Notes: generated from the sequence alone by a model not told the origin. A DNA stretch of 61,548 bases from Erythrobacter sanguineus (GCA_945878845.1 CAMCUB010000019.1:1-61548), one strand, 5' to 3'. Counted from the first letter of the stretch, positions 41,585-51,554 are shown. Numbers and translations: made by a program.

Positions 41585-43113
41585 GCGACGCTTTCTCCCC
41601 ACCGGCGTCACGCGCCCCTGACCGGATCGAGCTTGGCTCGGCCCCGGTCGAAGGCGGCTGCGCGTCGAAGGACACCATGAACGAGGCTGCTCGTGCCGCT
41701 GGCAAGAGCGAGATTCTCGATCAATACGCGGCCGACTATCCGGTCGGCCCGCACGACCAGCCGCAATCGATGTGTCCCGCCTTCGGGAGCCTTCGCGTCG
41801 GCCTGCGCATGCGCCGCACCGCGACCGTGCTCTCGGGCTCGGCCTGCTGCGTCTATGGCCTGACCTTCACCTCGCACTTCTACGGCGCGCGGCGGACGGT
41901 GGGCTATGTGCCCTTCTCCAGCGAGACGCTGGTCACCGGCAAGCTGTTCGAGGACATCAAGGAAGCGGTCGAAGGCCTCGCCGACCCTGAGAACTACGAC
42001 GCGATCGTAGTGACCAACCTGTGCGTCCCTACCGCAAGCGGCGTGCCGCTGCGGCTGCTGGGCAAGGCGATCAATGGCGTGCGGATTATCGGCATCGACG
42101 TGCCGGGCTTCGGCATCCCGACCCACGCCGAAGCCAAGGATGTGCTCGCCGGTGCGATGCTCGCCTATGCCCGCGAGGAAGTGATGGCAGGCCCCGTCGC
42201 CGCACCGCGCGAACGCTCCGACCTGCCGAGCGTCGCCCTGCTTGGCGAAATGTTCCCGGCCGATCCGGTGGTGATCGGGCAAATGCTCGCGCCGCTTGGC
42301 CTCGCTGCTGGCCCCGTGGTCCCGACCCGCGAATGGCGCGAGCTTTATGCCGCGCTCGATTGCGCCGTCGTCGCTGCGATCCACCCCTTCTACACCGCCT
42401 CGATCCGCGAATTCGAAGCCGCTGGCCGCCCGGTGATCGGCTCCGCACCCGTGGGTGCAGATGGCACCGCAGCCTGGCTCCAGTCGCTCGGCGATGTCAT
42501 GGGCCTGCCCCAAGCCAAGGTCGATGGCGTCAAGGACGCGATGATCGCTGCCTGCAAGGGCGCGCTCGCCAACATGCCGATCAAGGGGCGCATCACCGTC
42601 TCGGGCTATGAAGGCTCCGAGCTTCTGGTCGCCCGCCTGCTGGTCGAAAGCGGCGCCGATGTGCGTTACGTCGGCAGCGCCTGCCCGAAAACCCGCTGGT
42701 CGGACGCCGACCGCGAATGGCTCGAAGCGCGCGGCGTGCAGGTGCAGTTCCGCGCCAGCCTCGAACAGGACATCGCCGCGGTCGAGGAATATCGCCCCGA
42801 TCTCGCGATCGGCACCACGCCCGTTGTACAATATGCGAAGTCGCGCGCAATCCCGTCGCTGTACTTCACCAACCTGATCTCCGCCCGTCCTCTGATGGGC
42901 CCGGCTGGAGCAGGCAGCCTCGCCACGGTGATCAACGCCGCGATGGGCAACAAGGCACGCTTCGATGCGATGCGCGACTTCTTCGAGGGCGTCGGCACCG
43001 AGCACGCCGCAGGCGTGTGGGAAGAACTTCCCGTCGACCGGCCCAAGTTCCGCAAGAAGTATGCCGCCCTCAACGAGGCTGCGCGCAAGGCATCGGAGGC
43101 GATCGGATCATGA
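41581..43113 (+). CDS. bchY: Chlorophyllide a reductase subunit Y
   Basis: A 510-residue NifD-like catalytic subunit of COR. Conserved cysteines for the [4Fe-4S] cluster shared with BchZ appear in [20 protein letters not shown] and [12 protein letters not shown]. The first 45 residues are a variable leader. It overlaps bchX upstream and bchZ downstream by 4 nt each. Confidence 0.95.
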   Translation: MSDAFSPPASRAPDRIELGSAPVEGGCASKDTMNEAARAAGKSEILDQYAADYPVGPHDQPQSMCPAFGSLRVGLRMRRTATVLSGSACCVYGLTFTSHFYGARRTVGYVPFSSETLVTGKLFEDIKEAVEGLADPENYDAIVVTNLCVPTASGVPLRLLGKAINGVRIIGIDVPGFGIPTHAEAKDVLAGAMLAYAREEVMAGPVAAPRERSDLPSVALLGEMFPADPVVIGQMLAPLGLAAGPVVPTREWRELYAALDCAVVAAIHPFYTASIREFEAAGRPVIGSAPVGADGTAAWLQSLGDVMGLPQAKVDGVKDAMIAACKGALANMPIKGRITVSGYEGSELLVARLLVESGADVRYVGSACPKTRWSDADREWLEARGVQVQFRASLEQDIAAVEEYRPDLAIGTTPVVQYAKSRAIPSLYFTNLISARPLMGPAGAGSLATVINAAMGNKARFDAMRDFFEGVGTEHAAGVWEELPVDRPKFRKKYAALNEAARKASEAIGS

Positions 43114-44555
43114 CCCTCGTCCTCGACCACGATCGCGCCGGCGGCTATTGGGGCGCCACCTATGTCTTCACTGCGGTGAAGGGCTTGCAGGTGATCATCG
43201 ACGGCCCGGTCGGCTGCGAGAACCTGCCCGTCACCTCGGTGCTCCACTACACCGACGCCCTGCCCCCGCATGAACTCCCCATCGTCGTCACCGGCCTTGG
43301 CGAGGAGGAGCTGGGCAAGACCGGCACCGAAGGCGCGATGAAGCGCGCGTGGAAGACCCTCGATCCCGAGCTGCCCGCCGTGGTGGTGACCGGCTCGATC
43401 GCCGAGATGATCGGCGGCGGCGTGACGCCCGAAGGCACCAATATCAAGCGCTTCCTGCCGCGCACCATCGACGAAGACCAGTGGCAGAGCGCCGACCGTG
43501 CGCTGACCTGGCTGTGGACCGAGTTCGGCCCCAAGAAGATGCCCGTCCGCCGCGAACGTCGTGAGGGCGAGAAGCCGATCGTGAACATCATCGGGCCGTC
43601 CTACGGCATGTTCAACATGCCATCCGATCTGGCCGAGATCCGCCGTCTCGTCGAAGGCATCGGCGCGGAAGTCGGCGTGGTCTTCCCGCTCGGCACACAC
43701 CTTGCCGACATCGCCAAGCTTGGGCAGGCCGATGCCAATGTCTGCCTTTACCGCGAGTTCGGCCGGAACCTGTGCGAAACGCTCGAGCGGCCCTATTTTC
43801 AGGCCCCCGTCGGCCTGTCGCAGACCACCAAGTTCCTGCGCGCGCTGGCCGCCGAGCTCGGGCTCGACCCCGAGCCCTTTATCGAGCGCGAGAAGCACAC
43901 CACGATCAAGCCGCTCTGGGACCTGTGGCGCTCGGTCACACAGGACTTCTTCGGCACGGCGAGCTTCGCCATCGTGGCCAACGAAACCTATGTGCGCGGC
44001 ATCCGCCACTTCCTCGAAGACGACATGGGCCTGCCCTGCGCCTTCGCCTTCTCGCGCTGCGCGGGCGTAAAGCCCAAGAACGAGGACGTGCGCGCCGCGA
44101 TCCGCGCCAATCCGCCGCTGGTGATGTTCGGCAGCTATAACGAGCGCATGTATATGGCCGAGTGCGGCGCGCGCGGGATGTACATCCCCGCAAGCTTCCC
44201 CGGCGCGGCGATCCGCCGCCACACCGGCACACCCTTCATGGGCTATTCGGGCGCGACCTATCTGGTGCAGGAGGTCTGCAACGCGCTGTTCGATGCGCTG
44301 TTCCACATCCTCCCGCTCGGCACCGAGATGGACAAGGTCGAGGCGACCCCGGCGCGCAATGAAGCGCAGTTGACCTGGGACAATGACGCCAAGACCAAGC
44401 TCGACCAGCTTGTCGAGGCTCAGCCGGTGCTGATCCGCATCTCCGCCGCCAAGCGTCTGCGCGACGCGGCCGAGCGGACCGCGCGTCAACGGGGCGAGAC
44501 CACAGTTACGGCAGATTGCCTCGCCGAGGCACTGCTCGAAGGAACGGGAGCATGA
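43110..44555 (+). CDS. bchZ: Chlorophyllide a reductase subunit Z
   Basis: A NifK-like COR subunit of 481 residues. [20 protein letters not shown] opens the protein, with the cluster-binding Cys in [20 protein letters not shown]; the C-terminal domain resembles BchB ([15 protein letters not shown]). ATG 43110 overlaps the bchY stop; the longer frame upstream is a bchY shadow. The puf genes follow after 174 nt. Confidence 0.95.
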   Translation: MTLVLDHDRAGGYWGATYVFTAVKGLQVIIDGPVGCENLPVTSVLHYTDALPPHELPIVVTGLGEEELGKTGTEGAMKRAWKTLDPELPAVVVTGSIAEMIGGGVTPEGTNIKRFLPRTIDEDQWQSADRALTWLWTEFGPKKMPVRRERREGEKPIVNIIGPSYGMFNMPSDLAEIRRLVEGIGAEVGVVFPLGTHLADIAKLGQADANVCLYREFGRNLCETLERPYFQAPVGLSQTTKFLRALAAELGLDPEPFIEREKHTTIKPLWDLWRSVTQDFFGTASFAIVANETYVRGIRHFLEDDMGLPCAFAFSRCAGVKPKNEDVRAAIRANPPLVMFGSYNERMYMAECGARGMYIPASFPGAAIRRHTGTPFMGYSGATYLVQEVCNALFDALFHILPLGTEMDKVEATPARNEAQLTWDNDAKTKLDQLVEAQPVLIRISAAKRLRDAAERTARQRGETTVTADCLAEALLEGTGA

Positions 44556-44624
44556 TGATGCGCGCCGCCCTTCACCACCCTTTGTCGCTGCTGCGGGCCA
44601 GCCCCGCATCAGCACAAGCCCATG

Positions 44625-44643
44625 CCCCCCTTTCCAAGGGGGC
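44625..44643 (+). other. Hairpin in the bchZ-pufB leader
   Basis: CCCCCTT-TCC-AAGGGGG forms a 7-bp GC-rich stem. It lies 70 nt after bchZ and has no T run, so it looks like an RNA-processing or stability element rather than a terminator. No pufQ-like protein is encoded in this leader. Confidence 0.5.
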
Positions 44644-44682
44644 TCTCCAATCCACGTGGGGGATCACGCGGGGATGTCGACG

Positions 44683-44698
44683 GGAGCTTTCGAGCTCT
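44683..44698 (+). other. UUCG-tetraloop hairpin just before pufB
   Basis: GAGCT-TTCG-AGCTC (44684-44697), a stable UUCG-type stem-loop ending 32 nt before the pufB ATG. It could protect the 5' end of a processed pufBA message. Confidence 0.5.
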
Positions 44699-44729
44699 CA
44701 ATCCTACCCAAGTAAGCGGAGAAAACCCG

Positions 44730-44876
44730 ATGAACGAACGTATCGGAACGCACCTGACGCCTGAAGAGGCACAGGAAATCCACAAGGGCTTCATGGGCAC
44801 CTTCACCATCTACGTGGTGATCGCGCTCGTCGCTCACGCGCTCGTCTGGGCTGACAAGCCCTGGCTGCCGATCTGA
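44730..44876 (+). CDS. pufB: LH1 antenna beta polypeptide
   Basis: A 48-residue core-antenna subunit. A polar N-terminus (TPEEAQEIHKGFMGTF) is followed by one transmembrane helix with the bacteriochlorophyll-ligating H36 (VVIALVAHALVWADKPW). Start ATG 44730 with AAGCGGAG upstream; the frame open from 44622 is leader sequence. It binds BChl a with PufA in the ring around the reaction centre. Confidence 0.96.
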   Translation: MNERIGTHLTPEEAQEIHKGFMGTFTIYVVIALVAHALVWADKPWLPI

Positions 44877-44903
44877 TCAATAGCCGGTTTGCAGTCCTGA
44901 TGC

Positions 44904-44917
44904 CGAGGCATGCCTCG
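44904..44917 (+). other. Small hairpin between pufB and pufA
   Basis: CGAGG-CATG-CCTCG lies in a 96-nt pufB-pufA spacer, much longer than the usual 10-20 nt gap between these genes. A role in message processing or translation is possible. Confidence 0.4.
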
Positions 44918-44972
44918 CGCCTGAACGGCTGACACCCCGACTATTCTTCCCAAACATTCGAAGGAATTCCCT

Positions 44973-45161
44973 ATGTGGAGACTTTGGTTCTACTTTGACA
45001 TCCGCCGCACCCTTGTGGCGCTGCATGTTGGTCTCGCCGTTCTGGCGTTCACCATCCACTTCATCCTGCTCAGCACCGATCGTTACAACTGGCTCGAAGA
45101 TGCCAGCGCTGCGCCGGCTGCGGCTGCTGTGACCTCGTCGGAAGCTCCGGCGGCGGGATAG
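44973..45161 (+). CDS. pufA: LH1 antenna alpha polypeptide
   Basis: A 62-residue core-antenna subunit starting MWRLWFYFDIRRTLVALHVG. The transmembrane helix carries the BChl ligand H29 (AFTIHFILLSTDRYNWL), and an Ala/Pro/Ser-rich tail of about 18 residues extends the C-terminus beyond the core. GAAGGAA precedes the ATG. Confidence 0.96.
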   Translation: MWRLWFYFDIRRTLVALHVGLAVLAFTIHFILLSTDRYNWLEDASAAPAAAAVTSSEAPAAG

Positions 45162-45180
45162 CAACCACGAAATGTGAGGG

Positions 45181-45196
45181 GGCAGGTTCGCCTGCC
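45181..45196 (+). other. UUCG-tetraloop hairpin between pufA and pufL
   Basis: GGCAGG-TTCG-CCTGCC sits 19 nt after the pufA stop and can be extended with AGG/CCT pairs around a bulge. No T run follows. In Rhodobacter a stable stem-loop here protects pufBA mRNA from 3' decay and raises LH1 over reaction-centre subunits; the same role is inferred. Confidence 0.75.
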
Positions 45197-45259
45197 TGCC
45201 TCCTAACACTCGTCGAACAACCCTATTGAACCCGCCCTTGCGGCGGGGAGGATGGACCT

Positions 45260-46084
45260 ATGGCGCTCCTTAGTTTCGAGCGGAAATACCGCGTCCGCGG
45301 TGGCACATTGATCGGCGGCGACCTTTTCGACTTCTGGGTCGGGCCGTTTTATGTCGGATTCTTTGGAGTGACGACGGCAATCAGCGCCCTTCTGGGCACC
45401 ATGCTGATCTTCGCCGCTGCGACCCAGGGTCCGACCCTCAACCCCTGGCTTATCTCGATCAACCCGCCGCCGATCGAATATGGCCTTAGCCTGGCTCCGA
45501 TGGAGCAAGGCGGATACTGGCAGATCATCACCTGCTGCGCTGTCATAGCGTTCAGCTCGTGGGTCCTGCGGCAAGCGGAAATCTCGCGCAAGCTCGGCAT
45601 GTCTTACCATGTGCCGATCGCCTTCAGCGTCGCGGTTTTTGCCTATGTCACGCTCAACGTCATCCGTCCGCTGCTGATGGGTGCGTGGGGCAACGGCTTC
45701 CCCTACGGTATCTGGACCCACCTCGAATGGGTCTCGAACGTCGGCTACGCCTTCGGCAACTTCCACTACAACCCCGTGCACATGCTCGCGATCACGTTCT
45801 TCTTCACGAACGTTCTCGCGCTCGCGCTGCATGGCGGCCTGGTGTTGTCGGCGGTCAATCCGAGCGGGGGCACCGACGTCAAGACGCCCGAATACGAAGA
45901 CACCTATTTCCGTGACTTCATCGGCTATTCGGTCGGTACGCTCGGCATCCACCGGGTGGGGCTCTTCCTCGCGCTTAATGCTGCGTTCTGGAGCGCCATC
46001 TGCATCGTCATCTCCGGCACTCTGTATGTCGGCAGCTGGATCGAATTCTGGGATTTCTGGAAGAAAATCCCGATCTGGGCCTGA
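45260..46084 (+). CDS. pufL: Photosynthetic reaction centre L subunit
   Basis: A 274-residue L subunit with five transmembrane helices. It opens [20 protein letters not shown]; the helix D/E region [20 protein letters not shown] and [20 protein letters not shown] contains the histidines that bind the special pair and the non-haem iron. GGGGAGG precedes the ATG. It is part of the type II reaction centre with PufM (and PufH, encoded outside this window). Confidence 0.97.
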   Translation: MALLSFERKYRVRGGTLIGGDLFDFWVGPFYVGFFGVTTAISALLGTMLIFAAATQGPTLNPWLISINPPPIEYGLSLAPMEQGGYWQIITCCAVIAFSSWVLRQAEISRKLGMSYHVPIAFSVAVFAYVTLNVIRPLLMGAWGNGFPYGIWTHLEWVSNVGYAFGNFHYNPVHMLAITFFFTNVLALALHGGLVLSAVNPSGGTDVKTPEYEDTYFRDFIGYSVGTLGIHRVGLFLALNAAFWSAICIVISGTLYVGSWIEFWDFWKKIPIWA

Positions 46085-46098
46085 GGAGCACCTGAACC

Positions 46099-47070
46099 AT
46101 GGCGACTTATCAGAACATCTTCACACAGGTGCAAGTGCAAGGGCCGCCCGAAATGGGCGTCCCGCACCTCGACGGCAGCGAGGGGCGCATCGCCCTCACG
46201 GGCCACAACTACTGGATGGGCAAGCTCGGCCAGGCCCAGCTCGGCCCGGTCTATCTCGGCCTCCTCGGCACGCTTTCGCTGTGCTTTGGCGGGATCGCGA
46301 TCATGATCATCGGCCTGAACTTCTGGGCGCAGGTCGGTTGGAGCCCGCAAGGCTTCATGCGCGAATTCTTCTGGCTTACCTTGAACCCTCCGGGCCCGGA
46401 GTACGGCTTCAGCTTCTTCGTTCCGCTTGAAAAGGGCGGCTGGTTCATCCTGACCGGCGCGTTCCTGACCATTTCGGTGCTTTGCTGGTGGGTGCGCACT
46501 TACATGCGGGCCAAGGCGCTGGGCATGGGGATGCACATCCCCTGGGCCTTCGCGTCGGCCATCTGGCTGTTCCTGGTGCTGGGCTTCATCCGTCCGATGC
46601 TGCTCGGCGACTGGTCGCAGGCGGTGCCCTACGGCATCTTCAGCCACCTCGACTGGACGAACAACTTCTCGCTCACTTACGGGAACCTGTTCTACAATCC
46701 GTTCCACGCGCTCTCGATCGTCTTCCTTTACGGGTCGGCCGTCCTGTTCGCGATGCACGGAGCGACGATCCTGGCACTCGGCCGCTACGGCGGGGAGCGC
46801 GAGATCGAGCAGATCACCGACCGCGGCACGGCTGCCGAACGCGGTGCTCTGTTCTGGCGCTGGGTGATGGGGTTCAACGCGACCTTCGAATCCATCCACC
46901 GCTGGGCCTGGTGGTTCGCGGTGCTGACCACGCTCACCGGCGGGATCGGCATTCTGCTGACCGGCACGGTGGTCGACAACTGGTACCTGTGGGCCCAGGA
47001 ACACTACTACGCTCCGGATACGATCAACTACGATCCGACCGGCGCTGCACAGGCTGCGCAAGGCAACTGA
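46099..47070 (+). CDS. pufM: Photosynthetic reaction centre M subunit
   Basis: A 323-residue M subunit, five helices. It opens [40 protein letters not shown] and [20 protein letters not shown] carry the cofactor-binding histidines. It is the last gene of the operon: a strong terminator follows and there is no pufC, so a soluble or otherwise encoded cytochrome must re-reduce the special pair unless pufC lies elsewhere. Confidence 0.97.
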   Translation: MATYQNIFTQVQVQGPPEMGVPHLDGSEGRIALTGHNYWMGKLGQAQLGPVYLGLLGTLSLCFGGIAIMIIGLNFWAQVGWSPQGFMREFFWLTLNPPGPEYGFSFFVPLEKGGWFILTGAFLTISVLCWWVRTYMRAKALGMGMHIPWAFASAIWLFLVLGFIRPMLLGDWSQAVPYGIFSHLDWTNNFSLTYGNLFYNPFHALSIVFLYGSAVLFAMHGATILALGRYGGEREIEQITDRGTAAERGALFWRWVMGFNATFESIHRWAWWFAVLTTLTGGIGILLTGTVVDNWYLWAQEHYYAPDTINYDPTGAAQAAQGN

Positions 47071-47120
47071 GACACTGGGGGATGCCGGGGCTCACGGGCT
47101 CCGGCTCCCACCCAAGACCC

Positions 47121-47157
47121 AAAAACCCGGCCGGGCGGCAAGCCTGGCCGGGTTTTT
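47121..47157. terminator. Rho-independent terminator after pufM
   Basis: AAAAACCCGGCC / GGCCGGGTTTTT, a 12-bp stem with a 13-base loop and T run, 50 nt after pufM. The A run on the other side means it can also stop leftward transcription coming from bchG-tspO. Confidence 0.94.
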
Positions 47158-47202
47158 CTTTGGGCGGTGTGCCGGCGTGGGTGCGCGTTTGAGCGAGAGT
47201 GC

Positions 47203-47457
47203 TCAGCGCTTCAGGCGGGTGCGCAGGTCCATCAGGTGGAGCGGAAGCGAGGCTGCGAGCGGGAGCGCGATCCACCACCATTGGGCGCCCGTCAGCGCGG
47301 CGCGCAGCCCCAGCACGATCAGCGCCGCCGGGCCGATGAGGCCGGCGACCCTGCCCCAGCTCCACCCTGCGCCTGCGCGCAGCCACACGGCCTCCACCAG
47401 CAGCACGCCAAGGATGAGATCGGCCGCATGGCCGCTGGCAAAGAAGGCCTCGATCAT
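47203..47457 (-). CDS. 84-residue membrane protein next to tspO
   Basis: A small hydrophobic protein with two or three membrane segments (DLILGVLLVEAVWL, VAGLIGPAALIVLGLRAAL, WWWIALPLAASLPLHLMDL) and a basic C-terminus (RTRLKR). I do not recognise a family. It is the last gene of the leftward bchG-lhaA-bchP-tspO run, 30 nt after tspO, and the tryptophan-rich centre could bind a pigment or tetrapyrrole, which is speculative. Confidence 0.65.
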   Translation of the reverse strand: MIEAFFASGHAADLILGVLLVEAVWLRAGAGWSWGRVAGLIGPAALIVLGLRAALTGAQWWWIALPLAASLPLHLMDLRTRLKR

Positions 47458-47487
47458 CGCCTCAGCCCTCCCCGCATCCGTCCGGCG

Positions 47488-47970
47488 TCAGCCGAAGGGC
47501 GCGTTGAGCTGGACCACCGCCCAGTTGAGCGCGCCGGCAAAGCTCACCCACGCCAGATAGGGCACCAGCAACAGCGCAGCGGCTCGCGAGAAGCGGCCGC
47601 AATAGAGGATCATCGCGAGGATCGAGAGCCACAGCAGCACCACTTCCCAGAAGGCCCAGTCGGGCCGCTGCAAGCGGAAGAAGATGATCGACCAGGTGAT
47701 GTTGAGAAAGCCGTTGAGCGCGAAAAGCCCGATCACCCACTCCGCCTGCGCCGAGGTGCGCGCGGCGCGCCAGGCGGTGAGGCCGGCAACCGTGATCAGC
47801 GCATAGATCAGCGTCCAGCCCATCGGGAAGAGCACATCGGGCGGGTTCCAGGACGGCTTGGCGAGAGCCTGATACCACGGCCCCAGATCCGTCACCGTCG
47901 CACCCAGCGCCGCGACGCACGCCGCGGCAACGGTCGCAACGATCACCGGAATGACTATCGTCGGCTTCAT
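47488..47970 (-). CDS. tspO: TspO/MBR family outer-membrane tryptophan-rich sensory protein
   Basis: A five-helix tetrapyrrole-binding protein of 160 residues. Conserved features are WYQALAKPSWNPPDVLFPMG and TLIYALITVAGLTAWR, followed by NITWSIIFFRLQRPDWAFWE. In Rhodobacter sphaeroides TspO lowers expression of pigment genes in response to oxygen by affecting tetrapyrrole intermediates. ATG 47970 is preferred to TTG 48006. It lies 65 nt downstream of bchP. Confidence 0.93.
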   Translation of the reverse strand: MKPTIVIPVIVATVAAACVAALGATVTDLGPWYQALAKPSWNPPDVLFPMGWTLIYALITVAGLTAWRAARTSAQAEWVIGLFALNGFLNITWSIIFFRLQRPDWAFWEVVLLWLSILAMILYCGRFSRAAALLLVPYLAWVSFAGALNWAVVQLNAPFG

Positions 47971-48035
47971 GACCACGGGTCTAAGCGGCACGGTCGCCTT
48001 CTGCAACAGGCCCGCATCGGCCGTGCCCTGCGCAG

Positions 48036-49229
48036 TTAGTGCGCAGGGGCAAGGCCGAGGAGGTGCGCGGTGTCCTTGAGGAAGATCTTGACGTGCGCCA
48101 TCGGTTTGGCGCGCACCAGCTTCTTGTGCATGTAGGCCTGCCAGGTCAGCTCCTGCACGTCCTTGTCATCGCACATGGTGACGAAGCGCTCGCGGCGCTT
48201 GTCGGACGAGTACCAGAAGTACTGCATCATCCCGAGCACCCAGAACACCCGGCCATGCTCCTTCATGAAGGCCTTGCGGGCGGAGCGCAGATGCTTGGCC
48301 TCGCCAGTCTTGAGGAAAGCGGCTGAGGCTTCGGCGACCATCCGGCCGCCGACCATGGCATAGTAAATCCCCTCGCCCGAGGCCGGTGCGACGATTCCCG
48401 CAGCGTCCCCCGCGACGATCACGTCCGCGCCATTGTCCCAGCGCTTCAGCGGCTTCAGTGGAATCGGCGCGCCTTCGCGGCGCAGGGTCTCGCAGCGTTC
48501 GAGGCCGAGGTCGTCACGGATGGTGGCGATCGCGCCGCGCAGGCTGAAGCCCTTGTTGGCGCTCCCCACCCCGATGCTCGCGGTGTCCCCGTGGGGGAAG
48601 ACCCAGGCGTAGAAATCGGGCGAGAGGCGGCCCTGATAATAGACGTCGCAGCGCGAGGCATCGAACTGGTCGGTGTTCTTGGGCGGCGACGTGATGATCT
48701 CGTGATAGGCGAAGACGCAAGGAATGCGTTCCGCGCCGGGAAGGCACTGCTTGGCGACCGCCGAGCGCGCGCCGTCGGCGCCGATCACCACGCGAGCGCG
48801 CACGCTCTCGATCGGCCCCCCTCTGGTGCGGCGGAAGGTGACGAGCGGGTGGCGCTCGCTATCGCGCTCGATCTTCTCGAAGGTGGCGGTCAGACGTTCG
48901 GCGCCCGAGTGGCGCGCGCGTTCACGTAGCCATTCGTCGAACTCCTCGCGGTCGACCATGCCCACGTAACCGATCTCGCCCACCGGCATGTCGACCGCAC
49001 GACCCGAGGGGGCGATCATCCGGGCCGAGCGCGCCTTGGCGACCAGCAGCGATTGCGGAATGTCGAAATCGGCGAGCAGGCGCGGCGGCACCGCGCCGCC
49101 GCAGGGCTTGATCCGCCCCCCTCGCTCAATCAGCAGCACAGAATGGCCGGCCAGCGCCAGGTCGGTCGCGGCGGTCGAGCCCGAGGGCCCACCGCCGATG
49201 ATGACCGCATCATAGATAGTGTGGTTCAT
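48036..49229 (-). CDS. bchP: Geranylgeranyl bacteriochlorophyll / diphosphate reductase
   Basis: A flavoprotein of 397 residues that reduces the geranylgeranyl tail of bacteriochlorophyll to phytyl. FAD motif DAVIIGGGPSGSTAATDLAL at the N-terminus, RGGRIKPCGGAVPPRLL, and VIVAGDAAGIVAPASGEGIY further on are typical. It overlaps the preceding transporter gene as ATGA and acts after BchG esterifies the pigment. Confidence 0.95.
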   Translation of the reverse strand: MNHTIYDAVIIGGGPSGSTAATDLALAGHSVLLIERGGRIKPCGGAVPPRLLADFDIPQSLLVAKARSARMIAPSGRAVDMPVGEIGYVGMVDREEFDEWLRERARHSGAERLTATFEKIERDSERHPLVTFRRTRGGPIESVRARVVIGADGARSAVAKQCLPGAERIPCVFAYHEIITSPPKNTDQFDASRCDVYYQGRLSPDFYAWVFPHGDTASIGVGSANKGFSLRGAIATIRDDLGLERCETLRREGAPIPLKPLKRWDNGADVIVAGDAAGIVAPASGEGIYYAMVGGRMVAEASAAFLKTGEAKHLRSARKAFMKEHGRVFWVLGMMQYFWYSSDKRRERFVTMCDDKDVQELTWQAYMHKKLVRAKPMAHVKIFLKDTAHLLGLAPAH

Positions 49230-50599
49230 GCGAACTGCTCCCTCTTACCCTGCACCGCGCTCGCCCGGATCGCAGCCGCGCCGGTCGCCTTGACCGCCAG
49301 CAGTCCCGCCCAGACGAAGGCCGCAGCCTCCACTGCAAATACCAGCTGGAACGCGGCGCCAACCTCGCCCAGCGCAGCGCGCGCCAAGTCGAGCCCGACC
49401 GCGCCCAGCAATCCGCCAAGCCCGAAGGCAATGGCTTGGCTGGCACCCCAGACGCCCATGCGAACGCCCTCGCGCGTGGTCTGGCCCGCGCCCGCCAGCC
49501 CCATCATCGATCCGATCGCGGCGACCGCGAAGACCCCGTTGCCGAAGCCCAGAACGAAAAGGTTCGCTTCGAGCGGCCAGGGCGGCCCTGTCACGGCAGC
49601 AACTCCGAGCGCGGCGAGCGCCACCCCCGAGGCGAGGCAACCGCCCACCACCCACGGGCGCAAGCTCCCCGCCGACCGCGCGGCAAAGGCGCTGCCGCCC
49701 ACGCCGGCGACGATCATGCCGATCAGGATCCCGCCCTGGTGGAACTGGCCCACGGTCTTGGTCGAATCCCCCGGCGCCATCCCGAAGATCAGCCCTGCGA
49801 AGGGCTCGAGGATCAGGTCTTGCATCGAGAAGGCGATCATCGAGACGAAGATGAAAATGGTGAAGCGCCGCGCGGCGGGCTCGTGCCAGATCTCGGCGAG
49901 AGCGGCGCGGAAATCGGGGGCGGGCGCGTCATCGGCGCTCTCGCGGAAGCGGCCCGCCTCCCGTTCGAGCCGGAAGGTCGCCAGCACCGTCAGCGCCACC
50001 ATCACCGCGGCGAGCCCGGCGGCGACCTCGATCAGGCGTTCGGGGCTATAGGGCTTGAGCAGGGTGCCGACTGTGATCGCCGAGGCGACGATGCCGCCGA
50101 CCATCATGATCCACGTCACCGCCGCAGCGGCCGCGCGGCGCTCGGGCGCGACGCCGCTGGCGAGTAGCGCCAGCGCCGAGGTTCCGCCCGCGCCCACCCC
50201 TGCGCCGATCAGCGCATAGGCGAACACAGCGAGCGCGAAGGCGAGCGGGAAATTGCCCTCCATCATCAGGGTCGCCTGCGTCGCAAGCAGGCCTCCGCCC
50301 GCCAGCACCGCCACCCCGCCGATGATCCACAGGCTGCGGCTGCCGCCCATATCCGAGGCGTGGCCCCACAGCGGACGGCACAGCTGCACCGCATAATGCC
50401 ATGCGACCAGCCCGGCGGGGATCGCGGCAAGGAGCTCGAGCTCGACCACCATGATGCGGTTCAGCACCGTCGTCGCCAGCATCACCAGCGCGCCGATAGC
50501 GGCCTGCACCAACCCGATGCGGATGATCGCCAGCCAGCCAAAGCCCTTGGTTTGCACGGCGGGCGTTGCCATCGACGAGGGGGCGAGCGGAGCGTGCAT
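49226..50599 (-). CDS. BCD-family MFS transporter (PucC/LhaA-like assembly factor)
   Basis: A 457-residue membrane protein of about twelve helices in the bacteriochlorophyll-delivery branch of the MFS. FGWLAIIRIGLVQAAIGALV and LLAAIPAGLVAWHYAVQLCR at the N-terminal side match PucC/LhaA/Bch2. Members assist light-harvesting assembly. Between bchG and bchP it corresponds to the ORF428/bch2 position; a separate lhaA usually lies after bchM. ATG 50599 overlaps the bchG stop (TGATG). Confidence 0.9.
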   Translation of the reverse strand: MHAPLAPSSMATPAVQTKGFGWLAIIRIGLVQAAIGALVMLATTVLNRIMVVELELLAAIPAGLVAWHYAVQLCRPLWGHASDMGGSRSLWIIGGVAVLAGGGLLATQATLMMEGNFPLAFALAVFAYALIGAGVGAGGTSALALLASGVAPERRAAAAAVTWIMMVGGIVASAITVGTLLKPYSPERLIEVAAGLAAVMVALTVLATFRLEREAGRFRESADDAPAPDFRAALAEIWHEPAARRFTIFIFVSMIAFSMQDLILEPFAGLIFGMAPGDSTKTVGQFHQGGILIGMIVAGVGGSAFAARSAGSLRPWVVGGCLASGVALAALGVAAVTGPPWPLEANLFVLGFGNGVFAVAAIGSMMGLAGAGQTTREGVRMGVWGASQAIAFGLGGLLGAVGLDLARAALGEVGAAFQLVFAVEAAAFVWAGLLAVKATGAAAIRASAVQGKREQFA

Positions 50600-51525
50600 C
50601 AGATATGCCCCCCGAGCCCGAGTGCCGCTGCCAACATCCCCAAAACGTAAAGCGTCACGCCCACGCCGTTGTACCATGGCGCATATTTCGCAGGATCGCG
50701 CAGCAGCTTGGGCATCGCGGCGATCTGTGCGGCGAGCACGAGTGCCACCACTGCGGCCGAAATCGCATAGCCCCGCGCCAGCAGCAGCCCGATCACAACC
50801 ACCTGAGCAGCGGCCATCGTGAGGCAGGCAAGCCGCGCAGCGCGGCTCACGCCGAGCACTACAGGAAGCGAAGTGAGGCCGGTCTGGCGATCGCCCTCGA
50901 CCGCCTTGAAGTCGTTGAGGACCATGATCCCGTGCGCGCCCAGCGAATAGAGCACCAGAACCGCGATCACTTCCACAGAAGGCATCGCGCCGAGCATCAC
51001 GGTCGCACCGGTGAACCAGCTCAGCCCCTCATAGGTCAGACCGCACACGAGTGGGCCAAGCCAACCATTGGCCTTGAAGCGCAGCGGCGGGGCGGAATAG
51101 CCCCAGGCGAAGGCGAGGCCCACAAGGCCTGCGACGAAGACGATCGGGCCGAGCAGCCAGGCGACGCTCGCCGAAATCAGGCTCGCGATAATGGCGATAT
51201 AGAGCCCCCAGCGGCCCGGGATCCTGCCCGAGGGGATCGGGCGGTGCGGCTCGTTGATGGCGTCGACATGGCGATCGAACCAGTCGTTGACCGCTTGGGA
51301 TGTGCCGCAAACCAGCGGCCCGGCCAGCAGCACGCCGCCCGCGACGAACCACCAGCGCCCCTCCAGCCCCGCGCCCGAGGACACCGCGCCGCACATGAAG
51401 GCCCACATCGGCGGGAACCAGGTGATGGGTTTGAGCAGCTCGAGCACGTCAGCCGGTTTCGGCCCGCGGCCGGAGCGCGATGCCGGGGTGGGCACGGTGC
51501 GAGTCGAGGGTACCGAGTGCTCCAT
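50599..51525 (-). CDS. bchG: Bacteriochlorophyll synthase (geranylgeranyl transferase)
   Basis: A UbiA-family prenyltransferase of 308 residues and about eight to nine helices that esterifies bacteriochlorophyllide a. Aspartate-rich motifs are QAVNDWFDRHVDAINEPHRP and LNDFKAVEGDRQTG; YSAPPLRFKANGWLGPLVCG is also characteristic. It is the first gene of the leftward pigment-finishing operon, preceded by a PpsR-like box. Confidence 0.95.
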   Translation of the reverse strand: MEHSVPSTRTVPTPASRSGRGPKPADVLELLKPITWFPPMWAFMCGAVSSGAGLEGRWWFVAGGVLLAGPLVCGTSQAVNDWFDRHVDAINEPHRPIPSGRIPGRWGLYIAIIASLISASVAWLLGPIVFVAGLVGLAFAWGYSAPPLRFKANGWLGPLVCGLTYEGLSWFTGATVMLGAMPSVEVIAVLVLYSLGAHGIMVLNDFKAVEGDRQTGLTSLPVVLGVSRAARLACLTMAAAQVVVIGLLLARGYAISAAVVALVLAAQIAAMPKLLRDPAKYAPWYNGVGVTLYVLGMLAAALGLGGHI

Positions 51526-51554
51526 GGTCTGAGGCTATGCCTGACAGGTGAAAG

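Noticed and set aside
44516..44764. Candidate pufQ upstream of pufB
   Set aside because: The frame runs from bchZ into pufB, lacks a membrane helix and does not resemble PufQ.
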